The notes under the pieces: model-generated
The model's database searches: none
What the model was told of the DNA's origin: nothing
Seen by the model: the letters and a program-made list of their open reading frames with translations, nothing else
Part shown: positions 30,535 to 39,109 of the stretch, in pieces
Layout of the letters: every line of letters begins with the position of its first letter
Position numbering within the stretch: position 1 is the stretch's first letter
DNA from: an uncultured Alphaproteobacteria bacterium
GTDB lineage: Bacteria; Pseudomonadota; Alphaproteobacteria; Rhizobiales; Aestuariivirgaceae
Direction of reading: 5' to 3'
NCBI GenBank assembly: GCA_937870685.1
Contig: CALMZX010000077.1
Coordinates: forward strand, 1-64,000
DNA length: 64,000 nt
Translations under genes and position numbers: made by a program

Positions 30535-32415
30535 ATGCGGCGACAGTTCCACCTCGCGTTTGGATCGGCAGTTGCGGGTTTTGCAATCATCGGCGCGGCA
30601 TCGGCGGAGCCTTTCTCCGAGACGTATTTCTTCGGTGACGGCATCACGGATGCTGGCTACTTCAGACCCTTGCTGCCTGTTTCCGTGCAGCCTGTCACAG
30701 GGCAGTTCACCACCAATCCCACGGATGTCTGGTCGCAGATTGTTGCTGACGAGTTGGGGACATCGGCAAATCCCAACGGCAATGGACAAACTGGCACCAA
30801 CTATGCGGCCGGTTTCGCGCGCGTCGTCGTCAATGCGAATGGTGCCCTCGGTCCCTTTCCCTCAATGAACACGCAGCTGAACAGCTACCTGACTGGACAC
30901 GGTGGCATGGCGGACCCGGGTGCGCTGTATACGGTGTCGGGCGGCATGCGCGACATTGCGGAGGTCATGGATGGCAATGCACCCCCCACAGACATTGACG
31001 ATGCGGCGGCAGGCGAGGTCGCCATCGTGCAGGCGCTTGCCAACGCTGGTGCCCGCTACATCATGGTCTCGACAGTATATGATGTCGGCCTCACGCCAAC
31101 CTATCGTGCCCAGGGTCCCGCAGCCCAGGCGAACGCCACGGCACTGGCGCAGGATTTCAATAACCAGCTCTTCAATGGCCTCTCTGCTGCAAACCTTCCG
31201 GTCATTCCTCTGAACACGTTTGCGTTGCTGCAGGAAGTGGTGGCTGATCCTGTAACCTTCGGTTTCAGCAATGTGACCGGAACCGCCTGCCAACCGCAGA
31301 TCACAGCGAATTCCCTGACCTGCAATCCGACCTCGGTGGTCACGCTGGACGCGCCCTATACCCACCTGTTCGCCGACGGTTTGCATTTGTCGTCCGGCGG
31401 GCACCAGTTGCTGGCGCAGTATGCGCTTTCTGTTCTGGATGCGCCGACGCAGATGGGCCAGATTGCAGACTCTGCCGTGGCAAGTGGACGCGCAAGGTTC
31501 CTGTCGCTGTCAGAGCATCTGGGGCAGCCCACTGAGCAGGGAACTTTCTGGTGGGGGCAGGGGCTGGCCGGGCTTGCTGATGGCGGTGAGAACTTTGATG
31601 CCATGGCGGGCGTGAAACATGTGCGGGGCAATGTCACGTTCGGTGTGCATGCGGGCTTCGGCCGGCAGACGCGCGCGGAGGGCCGCGACGGGATCAATTT
31701 CGTCATGCCGACTTTCTTGAGAACGCCCCCCATGCTCCGGGTGGAGGACGTGAATTACCAGGTTGCCGGGAACGGGACTGAACATGATTCGATGGAAGCC
31801 AGCCTTGGCATGTTTCTGGGCTGGCGCGGCACCAACCTGTGGATCAACAGCCTCGTCAATGTCTCTCTTGCAGACTACGACATCACGCGTACCGTCGCGC
31901 TTGGCGCCGCCGCGCGCCAGCATCGCGGCAAGACGCAAGGCACGAGTGCCAGTCTGGGTTTCACCACCGGATATGATTTCGAGGTGGACAGGCTGACCGT
32001 GACCCCGCTGGCCAGCCTTCTGTTTCAATCCGTTTCACTGGATGATTTTTCGGAAGACCAGCCGGGTCTTTCAACCTCCATGCGCTTCCTCGACATCAAG
32101 CGCACGTCGGCCATGGGCAGCATTGGTGCCGAATTCGCCTATGATCTCACGGACCTGTCGGAGTTTTTTGCCCGCGCCACATGGGATCATGAATTTTCGG
32201 GTGGTGGGAGCAACCGGGCCCAAGCGCAGTCCATTCCCGTGAGCCTTGCGTTTGCCGTGCCGGGCGTGGACCGGCCCTCGGATACCGTGACTCTGCACAC
32301 AGGCTTCCGCTCCCAGCAGCTGGCCTTCGATGTGACGGCAGGCCTGATCTCCAGCCTTGCGGTGGGCGAGGATGCGAGCTTCACGGGCTATGTGACGCTG
32401 AGCCGGAGTTTTTGA
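30535..32415 (+). CDS. Autotransporter with SGNH/GDSL-like passenger domain and C-terminal beta-barrel
   Basis: SETYFFGDGITDAGYF; TNYAAGFARV; DGLHLSSGGHQLLAQYAL; C-terminal autotransporter barrel ending VTLSRSF. Confidence 0.88.
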   Translation: MRRQFHLAFGSAVAGFAIIGAASAEPFSETYFFGDGITDAGYFRPLLPVSVQPVTGQFTTNPTDVWSQIVADELGTSANPNGNGQTGTNYAAGFARVVVNANGALGPFPSMNTQLNSYLTGHGGMADPGALYTVSGGMRDIAEVMDGNAPPTDIDDAAAGEVAIVQALANAGARYIMVSTVYDVGLTPTYRAQGPAAQANATALAQDFNNQLFNGLSAANLPVIPLNTFALLQEVVADPVTFGFSNVTGTACQPQITANSLTCNPTSVVTLDAPYTHLFADGLHLSSGGHQLLAQYALSVLDAPTQMGQIADSAVASGRARFLSLSEHLGQPTEQGTFWWGQGLAGLADGGENFDAMAGVKHVRGNVTFGVHAGFGRQTRAEGRDGINFVMPTFLRTPPMLRVEDVNYQVAGNGTEHDSMEASLGMFLGWRGTNLWINSLVNVSLADYDITRTVALGAAARQHRGKTQGTSASLGFTTGYDFEVDRLTVTPLASLLFQSVSLDDFSEDQPGLSTSMRFLDIKRTSAMGSIGAEFAYDLTDLSEFFARATWDHEFSGGGSNRAQAQSIPVSLAFAVPGVDRPSDTVTLHTGFRSQQLAFDVTAGLISSLAVGEDASFTGYVTLSRSF

Positions 32416-32656
32416 GGGGGCACGTGCCGGATGATGACGTGCCTTGTGGAGTGGGGCGTCGAAGCTTGTGCATGTGGCAAGAGCCCCACGCGGGGTTCCG
32501 ACTCGCGCGCGACATCTCGCCTGCGGCGAGATCAAGAAGCGCGGCTGGAATGACGGGACCTGGGGGATGGAAGAGTGCACACCCCAACACCCGTCATGGT
32601 CCACGCATGTGGGCCATCCACCTTTGATCGTCGGTTCCGGGGGAGAAGATCACGGC

Positions 32657-32723
32657 GGCATGTTGCGCTCGGGGAAAAATGGAGGGACTGTTCCCGTACG
32701 GGCCTGTCGCCTGCATGCAGTGG
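32657..32723 (+). repeat. Direct repeat copy 2 with two perfect 10-bp palindromes
   Basis: Same orientation as copy 1; CCCGTACGGG (32693-32702) and CTGCATGCAG (32711-32720) at the same 18-bp spacing. Confidence 0.85.
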
Positions 32724-32851
32724 AGTGGAAAAGGTATTGGATTCGGCAACCTGCCCGGCCACTCACGCCGCACCCGCTTTTGGGCGGGGGCGATCGGCGT
32801 GCAGTGGCATCAAGAAACGCAGCGGTTTTGGCCTGCAATGGACGCTCTCGC

Positions 32852-33062
32852 CAGTTCCACACGGCGCAGCACTTACAGGCTAGGCACGGCTGCAAGGTTG
32901 TGTGGTTGAACTGCGGTAAACCGCGCTTGGGCCGTAGTACCCAAGGGGCGGACATCCGGCTCCCGGGGAGCTTCGCTGCTTGGGCGAAGATACGCGGGCG
33001 CTGCACATGGTTCAGGCAGTGTAGACAAGCTCGCGACACTGATCCCTCCTTGCCTGAACCAT
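32852..33062 (+). ncRNA. Candidate structured non-coding RNA (identity unknown; strand tentative)
   Basis: Consecutive hairpins: CAGTTC-CACAC/GTGTG-GTT-GAACTG, GCGG-TAAA-CCGC, CTTGGG/CCCAAG, CGG-ACAT-CCG, GCTCC-CGG-GGAGC, CTTCGC/GCGAAG, and ATGGTTCAGGCAGTGT/ACACTG..CCTGAACCAT. No credible protein in any frame. Confidence 0.5.
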
Positions 33063-33133
33063 CAAGCGCATGTATTCCTATATTGGGGATCATGTCAAGG
33101 ACAATTTTCACATCACCGGCCAGCGACCTGCCG

Positions 33134-33259
33134 CCTGTCCCTCATCCGCCCTCCGGGCACCTTCTCCCGTCAGGGGACGGGAGAAGGCGATACCCATCAA
33201 GGCCTTCTCCCGCGCTATTCGCGGGAGAAGGTGCCCAATGGGCGGATGAGGGGCGGGTG
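33134..33259. repeat. Nested palindromic intergenic repeat
   Basis: Outer CCCTCATCCGCCC...GGGCACCTTCTCCC pairs with GGGAGAAGGTGCCC...GGGCGGATGAGGG; inner hairpins CTTCTCCCGTC/GACGGGAGAAG and CCTTCTCCCGCG/CGCGGGAGAAGG. Confidence 0.88.
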
Positions 33260-33308
33260 GCAGGAATCCCTGCCCGACCATGGCCGATGAGGGGGCACGC
33301 AGCCGCCC

Positions 33309-33602
33309 CTAGCCGTCCCATCCTTCGATGATGCTGAAATCACCATCGCTGGCCTTGCGGCGCAGTGCCTTGGCGGCCTGATACTCGGGCGAGTCGTAAC
33401 ACCCCTGTGCTGCCTGTAGCGACGGAAACTCGATCACCACGGTGCGCGGACGGACCACCCCCTCCATGACGGCCTGCGCCCCGGCCCGCACAATGAACCG
33501 CCCGCCATGAGCAGATAGAATGCCGTGCACAACATTCCGGTACGCCTGATAGGCCTCCGCATCGTTTACGGTGATATGTGCAATCCAGTATCCTTTGGCC
33601 AT
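33309..33602 (-). CDS. DUF1330 family protein
   Basis: MAKGYWIAHITVNDAEAYQAYRNVV...GGRFIVRAG...VVIEFPSLQAAQGCYDSPEYQAAKALR. Confidence 0.9.
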   Translation of the reverse strand: MAKGYWIAHITVNDAEAYQAYRNVVHGILSAHGGRFIVRAGAQAVMEGVVRPRTVVIEFPSLQAAQGCYDSPEYQAAKALRRKASDGDFSIIEGWDG

Positions 33603-33742
33603 GCTGCCGTCTCCCACGGATGTGCTGGCATCATGAGCGGAGTTCAGAGCGAATGGCAACTGGTCCCGGTGGAGCCACATGGCCACCGCACAGCCTTCCG
33701 GCATCGGGTGACTCTTCGGCTGACTTGCCTTATTCAAATGGC

Positions 33743-34357
33743 ATGCCGCCGGTTTCCAAATACTTCGCGCATTTTTGTCTTTTCGCCTTCTGCACCGTCT
33801 CTCCCGCCCTGGCGGGCATGAGCCAGCAGGAAATCGAGAACATCAAGTACCTAGATGATCTCGTGATCCCCAACCCCAAGGATCCCGAGAGCCTGTTGAC
33901 CGCACAGCCCGGAGCCGCTTGCGCCCTGATGCGGGAAGCAGCCTCAACCGGCAACGAAGACAAGAACTTCACGTACATTGTCGACCCGGAATTTCTGTAT
34001 GAGGCGGAATATGAGGGAGTGGAGCGGCCAGCCCTGTTTGAGATGAAGCCCCGGTTCTGGGACTGCAACGTCATGGAGGGTGATCTTGAGGTGATCTGCG
34101 ATGTGCGCGAGTTCAGGAACGCCGCGCCAGCCGAAGTCAGCAAGCGCCACGATGAACTGCAAACACTGGTGAAACAGTGCCTCACGGTGACGCCTCTCGG
34201 CTACGTCCAGCATTCCGACATCTGGCGGCGCGGCGAGACATTTGCAACCGACGGCAAGGTGAACGCCATCGTCGGCCTCACGGCCCCCTCAAGACCATTC
34301 AAGGACCTGATCTATCAACGCCTGTTCCTGACCTTCACCATCTCCGGCAAGAGGTGA
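33743..34357 (+). CDS. Secreted protein of unknown function
   Basis: Signal peptide MPPVSKYFAHFCLFAFCTVSPALAG; globular remainder. ORF opens at 33578. Confidence 0.55.
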   Translation: MPPVSKYFAHFCLFAFCTVSPALAGMSQQEIENIKYLDDLVIPNPKDPESLLTAQPGAACALMREAASTGNEDKNFTYIVDPEFLYEAEYEGVERPALFEMKPRFWDCNVMEGDLEVICDVREFRNAAPAEVSKRHDELQTLVKQCLTVTPLGYVQHSDIWRRGETFATDGKVNAIVGLTAPSRPFKDLIYQRLFLTFTISGKR

Positions 34358-34373
34358 TGCCGGTTGTCAACTA

Positions 34374-34402
34374 TTGACATACTACGTTTCGCGTAGTACG
34401 TT
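34374..34402 (+). promoter_or_regulatory. higBA promoter with operator in the -35/-10 spacer
   Basis: TTGACA (34374-34379), inverted repeat TACTACG-TTTCG-CGTAGTA (34380-34398), TACGTT (34397-34402). Confidence 0.65.
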
Positions 34403-34407
34403 TACAC

Positions 34408-34686
34408 ATGATCAGGTCATGGGCCAACGCGGTGACGCGGCAGTTTGCGGAAGGCGGGAAATCGAAGTTCTCCGGGCTTGACGTGGAGGCCGCCGAAGAC
34501 ATGTTGACCATGCTAGACGCGGCAACATCGCTCGCGGACATCAGCCCCCTGAAGTCGGTGGGTCTTCACCCATTGAAGGGCGACCGCAAGGGACAATGGG
34601 CCATGACCATCAACGGCCCATGGCGGCTGTGCTTCCGCTTCGAGGGTGGCGATGCCCATGACGTTGAAATTGTGGATTATCATTGA
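34408..34686 (+). CDS. higB: HigB/RelE-type toxin
   Basis: LSDISPLKSVGLHPLKGDRKGQWAMTINGPWRLCFRF-type sequence, VEIVDYH C-terminus. Confidence 0.9.
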   Translation: MIRSWANAVTRQFAEGGKSKFSGLDVEAAEDMLTMLDAATSLADISPLKSVGLHPLKGDRKGQWAMTINGPWRLCFRFEGGDAHDVEIVDYH

Positions 34687-34697
34687 GGAGACCGATC

Positions 34698-34976
34698 ATG
34701 CGCGCTGTGCATCCGGGACGGATTTTGAAACGGGAACTGAAGGCACGGGAACTGTCCGCCAACGCACTGGCGCTCGCCCTGCGCACCCCCTCCGGGCGCA
34801 TCACCGACATCCTGAACGAGAAGCGCGCCGTCTCAACGGAAACCGCCATGCGCCTCGGCCGCTATTTCGGCCAGTCACCGCGTTTCTGGATCAACCTGCA
34901 ATCAAGCTACGATCTGGCAATTGCCGAGGCGGAGATCGGGAAGCGGCTGGATGAAGAGGTGGCGAAGGCGGGGTGA
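34698..34976 (+). CDS. higA: HigA-type XRE-family antitoxin
   Basis: HPGRILKRELKARELSANALALALRTPSGRITDILNEKRAVSTETAMRLGRYFGQSPRFWINLQSSYDL. Confidence 0.93.
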   Translation: MRAVHPGRILKRELKARELSANALALALRTPSGRITDILNEKRAVSTETAMRLGRYFGQSPRFWINLQSSYDLAIAEAEIGKRLDEEVAKAG

Positions 34977-35037
34977 GGCGATGTTGAACTAGAACGCCGA
35001 ACTCGCTTGTTGGGGCAATCAACAACAACGGCCGGAG

Positions 35038-35574
35038 TTAACGATCCCACTTACATGCGGCAGAAATCTTGGGGATCACGTCCTCCAGTCCACCAATATT
35101 GAATGACGCCTCTGTTTCCTCCTTGCCAACAGGAGCCGCAGCAATCACCAATTTCTTCTTGCCGGACATGGCCTTTGTCAAATCAATCGCACTTCCCCCC
35201 GTCCAGCCGAAGAATTGGCCATCGCCGGAAACACTGACTCGATCATCCTCCAAAGGCCCATTGTCGATCTTATAACGAACGAAGACCTGACTGCTCCCCA
35301 TAAAGTTCCTTAAGTCGACGACTACACGAGTTTCCTCGTGTGAGCACACAACGGCAAGAACGGCAGTCTCTGGCAGTCCGATACTACTTGTGATTTGTTT
35401 TTCAGAGTGAATCACGGCTGAGACAGAGTGATTTCCATCCAGTTCAGAATGCTCCTCACTTACTTGCCAAGAACCGATATTGGCTTCTGCAGCTGCGGAA
35501 GGCGCCAATAGCAATGAAAGCAATGCAATTGACCATGGACCGCAAGAAAAGCAATGACTGTGCCCGACAATCAT
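35038..35574 (-). CDS. VasI/TagO-like (type VI secretion-associated) family secreted protein
   Basis: WQVSEEHSELDGNHSVSAVI...FVRYKIDNGPLEDDRV...FFGWTGGSAIDLTKAMSGKKKLVIAAAPVGKEETEASFNIGGLEDVIPKISAACKW matches the family pattern. Confidence 0.6.
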   Translation of the reverse strand: MIVGHSHCFSCGPWSIALLSLLLAPSAAAEANIGSWQVSEEHSELDGNHSVSAVIHSEKQITSSIGLPETAVLAVVCSHEETRVVVDLRNFMGSSQVFVRYKIDNGPLEDDRVSVSGDGQFFGWTGGSAIDLTKAMSGKKKLVIAAAPVGKEETEASFNIGGLEDVIPKISAACKWDR

Positions 35575-35650
35575 CCCAATGCTCCTTCTCTCTGGATGCG
35601 CACTGAACCAAGTGTTGACAGGTGTACACTTAGTTTGTTGTTGCCCACTC

Positions 35651-37621
35651 TCAACGTGCCGATGCCGCCTTCACCACCGCCTTGGCGGTGATGCCGAAGT
35701 GTTCGTACAGCTTCTCTGCCGGAGCGCTTGCCCCGAACCCGGTCATGCCGATGAACTTGCCTTCGCTGCCGATGAAGCGGTCCCAGCCCTGGCGGAGGCC
35801 TGCTTCCACGGCGATGCGGATTTTTTCGGTGCCCAGCACCTTGGCCTTCACGGCCTTGGACTGGCGCTCGAACAATTCCATGGAGGGAACCGAGACAACG
35901 CGCGTGGGGATGCCCTTCTTGTCGAGCATGGCCTTGGCCTCGATGGCGATTTCCACTTCCGAGCCGGAGGCGAAGATCACCGCCTTGGCCTTCTTCTTCG
36001 ATTCCGCGATCTCATAGGCGCCCTGCGCACAGAGGTTCTTGGCGGAATGGCTGAGGCGCGCGGGCTTCAGCTTCTGGCGCGTCAGCACCAGTGTTGACGG
36101 CGTCGTCTTGCTTTCAAGCGCGATCTGCCAGCACTCCACCGCCTCGATGGCGTCGCAGGGGCGCATGACGATGTGGTTGGGAATGACGCGGCAGGCGGCG
36201 AGGTGTTCCACCGGCTGGTGCGTGGGTCCGTCCTCGCCGAGGCCGATCGAGTCATGCGTCATCACGAAGATGGAACGGATGCCCATGAGCGAGGCAAGGC
36301 GCATGGAGGGACGGCAATAATCGGTGAAGCAGAAGAAGGTGCCGCCATAGGGGATGACGCCGCCATGCAGCGCCATGCCGTTCAAGGCCGCCGCCATGCC
36401 ATGTTCGCGGATGCCGAAATGCACATAGCGCCCGCCGTAGTTGGCCGCCGAGAACACGGCCATGTCCTTGGACTTGGTGTTGTTGGAGCCCGTCAAGTCA
36501 GCCGAGCCGCCGATCGTTTCCGGCACGGCGGCGTTGATCACATCGAGCGCGTTCTGCGAGGAATTGCGCGTGGCGATGTGCGGCGGCTTCTTGGCCAGTT
36601 CTTTCTTGAAGTCGTTGACGACGCTGCCGAAATTGGCGGGCAGGTTGCCCGCCATGACACGGGTGAACCAGGCCTTGCTCGGCGAAGCGGCAACGCGCGC
36701 CTCCCATGCCGTGCGCTCGGCCTTGCCGCGCGCGCCCGCCTCGCGCCAGGCGGCGAGGATCTTGGCGGGAATTTCAAATGGCGCGTAGGGCCAGTCCAGT
36801 TCCTTGCGGGCCAGCGCGATTTCCGCGTCACCCAGCGGCGAACCATGCGCCTGATAGGAGTCCTTCTTGTTGGGCGCGCCGAAGCCGATGATCGTCTTGG
36901 CGGCGATCATGACAGGGCGGTCCGACAGTTGCGCGGCGGCAAGGGCCACGGAAATGGAGGTGTGGTCATGGCCATCGCAGCGCAGCACCTTCCAGCCGCT
37001 GGCTTCGAAGCGCTTCGCCTGGTCGGTCGAATCCGCCATGGAGACGCGGCCATCGATGGTGATGTTGTTGTCGTCCCACACCACGATGAGGTTGGAGAGC
37101 TTGAGGTGACCGGCCAGCGCAATCGCTTCCTGCGAAATGCCTTCCATCAGGCAGCCGTCGCCGGCGAACACATAGGTCTTGTGGTTGACGAGATCGTTGC
37201 CGAACTGCGCATTGAGGTGGCGCTCGGCCATGGCGAAGCCCACGGCGTTGGAAATGCCCTGCCCCAGCGGCCCTGTGGTGGTTTCAATGCCAGCCGCATG
37301 GCCATATTCCGGGTGGCCCGCCGTCTTCGAACCCATCTGGCGGAAGGCCTTGATCTGCTCGATGGTCATGTCCTTGTAGCCCGTGAGATGGAGCAGCGAA
37401 TACATCAACATCGAGGCATGGCCTGCGGACAGGATGAAACGGTCCCGGTCAGCCCAGTTGGGGGCGGAGGCATCGAACTTCAGGAACTTCGTGAAAAGCA
37501 CCGTTGCAACGTCCGCGAGCCCCATGGGCGCGCCCGGATGGCCGGAATTGGCCTTCTGCACCGCATCCATCGACAGGGCGCGGATGGCGTTGGCCATGGA
37601 ACGGGGCGAGACGTCGGACAT
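35651..37621 (-). CDS. tkt: Transketolase
   Basis: [84 protein letters not shown]-type motif. Confidence 0.97.
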   Translation of the reverse strand: MSDVSPRSMANAIRALSMDAVQKANSGHPGAPMGLADVATVLFTKFLKFDASAPNWADRDRFILSAGHASMLMYSLLHLTGYKDMTIEQIKAFRQMGSKTAGHPEYGHAAGIETTTGPLGQGISNAVGFAMAERHLNAQFGNDLVNHKTYVFAGDGCLMEGISQEAIALAGHLKLSNLIVVWDDNNITIDGRVSMADSTDQAKRFEASGWKVLRCDGHDHTSISVALAAAQLSDRPVMIAAKTIIGFGAPNKKDSYQAHGSPLGDAEIALARKELDWPYAPFEIPAKILAAWREAGARGKAERTAWEARVAASPSKAWFTRVMAGNLPANFGSVVNDFKKELAKKPPHIATRNSSQNALDVINAAVPETIGGSADLTGSNNTKSKDMAVFSAANYGGRYVHFGIREHGMAAALNGMALHGGVIPYGGTFFCFTDYCRPSMRLASLMGIRSIFVMTHDSIGLGEDGPTHQPVEHLAACRVIPNHIVMRPCDAIEAVECWQIALESKTTPSTLVLTRQKLKPARLSHSAKNLCAQGAYEIAESKKKAKAVIFASGSEVEIAIEAKAMLDKKGIPTRVVSVPSMELFERQSKAVKAKVLGTEKIRIAVEAGLRQGWDRFIGSEGKFIGMTGFGASAPAEKLYEHFGITAKAVVKAASAR

Positions 37622-37811
37622 GGGAGGGGCCTTTCTGGCGGGAGTTTCAAAGGGATCGCGCCCCTGATAACAGCCCTCCCCCCGCTGTCAATGTGGCCTG
37701 TTTGGACCATTTGCGGGCGATTGCTTCCGCTCGCCGTCAGCTTTAAGGTGCAACGAATTGTGTGTGCTTGAGAATCTCCCGTTTGTGCTTTAGGTGGACA
37801 TCAGGACGGAC

Positions 37812-38096
37812 ATGGCAGACTCAACGAAATTCGAAACATCGCTTCAGCGCTTTGAAAAGGCCCTGAAGCTGATCGAGGCCTCTTTGGCCCGCAAACGGGA
37901 AGAAAACGCCCGTCTGAAGACGCTTGAGATCGAGAAGGCCACGCTCGAATCAGACAAACAGCGCATGGACCGCGAACTCTCGCTGGTGCGCGTGAAGGCG
38001 CAGGAACTGGTGGACACCTCCAAGCAGGCCGTGGGCAAGATCGACAGCGCCATGTCGCGCATCCGCTCGGTCCTCCACTCCAACAGCGGCGAATAG
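37812..38096 (+). CDS. DUF4164 family coiled-coil protein
   Basis: Short coiled coil directly upstream of zapA. Confidence 0.75.
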   Translation: MADSTKFETSLQRFEKALKLIEASLARKREENARLKTLEIEKATLESDKQRMDRELSLVRVKAQELVDTSKQAVGKIDSAMSRIRSVLHSNSGE

Positions 38097-38109
38097 GAGC
38101 GGAACGGGA

Positions 38110-38454
38110 ATGGCCAATGTCGTCGTCAACATCGCCGGACGCCCCTACACCATGCAGTGTCCGGACGGCGAGGAGGATCACCTCAAGGATCTCGCCAAGC
38201 TGCTCGACACCGAAGTGGGCCGCATCCGCCAGAGCGTGGGCGCCATCGGCGACATCCGGCAGCTGGTGATGGCGGGCCTGATGGTGGCCGACCGCCTTTC
38301 CGAAGCAACCCGCAAGATCGAAGACCTGCAGGACCAGATGAACGGCCTGCGCGTCAGCCGCGACCAGGCGCTGACGCAGATCCGCCAGCAGGACGAGAAC
38401 TTCGCCAAGGCGCTGGAAATCGCCGCGCAGAAACTGGAAGAAATGGCGGGCTGA
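38110..38454 (+). CDS. zapA: Cell division protein ZapA
   Basis: MANVVVNIAGRPYTMQCPDGEEDHLKDLAKLLDTEVGRIR. Confidence 0.92.
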   Translation: MANVVVNIAGRPYTMQCPDGEEDHLKDLAKLLDTEVGRIRQSVGAIGDIRQLVMAGLMVADRLSEATRKIEDLQDQMNGLRVSRDQALTQIRQQDENFAKALEIAAQKLEEMAG

Positions 38455-38476
38455 GGCGCAGGCCCCTGCCTTCGCC

Positions 38477-38701
38477 TCACGATCCCGAGCGCACCATCTC
38501 CTTGATCGAGCCACGTTCCTTGCCGGACATTTCGGCAATGCGCCGGTCCTGCGTCATGATCTCGGTGCGCGCGAAGGCCTCGATCTCGTCACGGTCGAGC
38601 CCAGCTGCGTTGATCTTGCGGCGCGAGGATTTCGTGCCGTCCTCATAGGTCACGTCAAAGAACACGAAATTGTCTTCGGTCTTCTGTTTCTTCTTGGCCA
38701 T
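38477..38701 (-). CDS. Small conserved hypothetical protein
   Basis: MAKKKQKTEDNFVFFDVTYEDGTKSSRRKINAAGLDRDEIEAFARTEIMTQDRRIAEMSG; protein-like composition. Confidence 0.65.
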   Translation of the reverse strand: MAKKKQKTEDNFVFFDVTYEDGTKSSRRKINAAGLDRDEIEAFARTEIMTQDRRIAEMSGKERGSIKEMVRSGS

Positions 38702-38702
38702 C

Positions 38703-38876
38703 TCAACTGTCCTTCGCCGGGGGCGTGTCCTGGTCCTGTTCGGGGTTCGGCGCGTCAGCGGAATCCTTGCGCTGGGCCGCGCGTTCGTCCCGCTTTGATT
38801 GCTTTTCGAGCGCCTTGCGCTGCTTGGCGCGCTCGCGGTTGCTGCGCTCCTGCCGGTAGTTCGGAGGAAAAGCCAC
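38703..38876 (-). CDS. Small charged protein (57 aa, GTG start), absent from the ORF track
   Basis: V/MAFPPNYRQERSNRERAKQRKALEKQSKRDERAAQRKDSADAPNPEQDQDTPPAKDS*; stop lies 1 nt before the start of 38477-38701. Confidence 0.65.
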   Translation of the reverse strand: MAFPPNYRQERSNRERAKQRKALEKQSKRDERAAQRKDSADAPNPEQDQDTPPAKDS

Positions 38877-39109
38877 GGGATGTTCCTTGTCCGTCAGAAA
38901 GCTTCCGGTCCACCATCAGACCGGCAGTCGTCGCAGGCAGGCACGAAGGCCGGGCCAACGCGGGCTGCTTGCAGTTGCACACGGGGTGCACAAGATGAGC
39001 GGCCTATAGGATGTTCCGGCCCCTTCTCCAACGGAAAAAGAACGGGCCTGCTTGTGCAACAGCTGCGCACGGGCCAAGAATGGCCATCACCACAAACCAG
39101 GACCACGCC

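Noticed and set aside
32444-33331. 295-aa + strand ORF and 153-aa - strand ORF (32650-33111)
   Set aside because: They run across repeats and the hairpin-rich element; Cys/Trp/Arg-rich, no domain resemblance.
36173-37771. 532-aa + strand ORF
   Set aside because: Antisense to transketolase; His/Arg/Gly-rich shadow.
38455-38476. 6S RNA downstream of zapA (a common location)
   Set aside because: Only ~22 bp separate zapA from the convergent gene; no space for ssrS.
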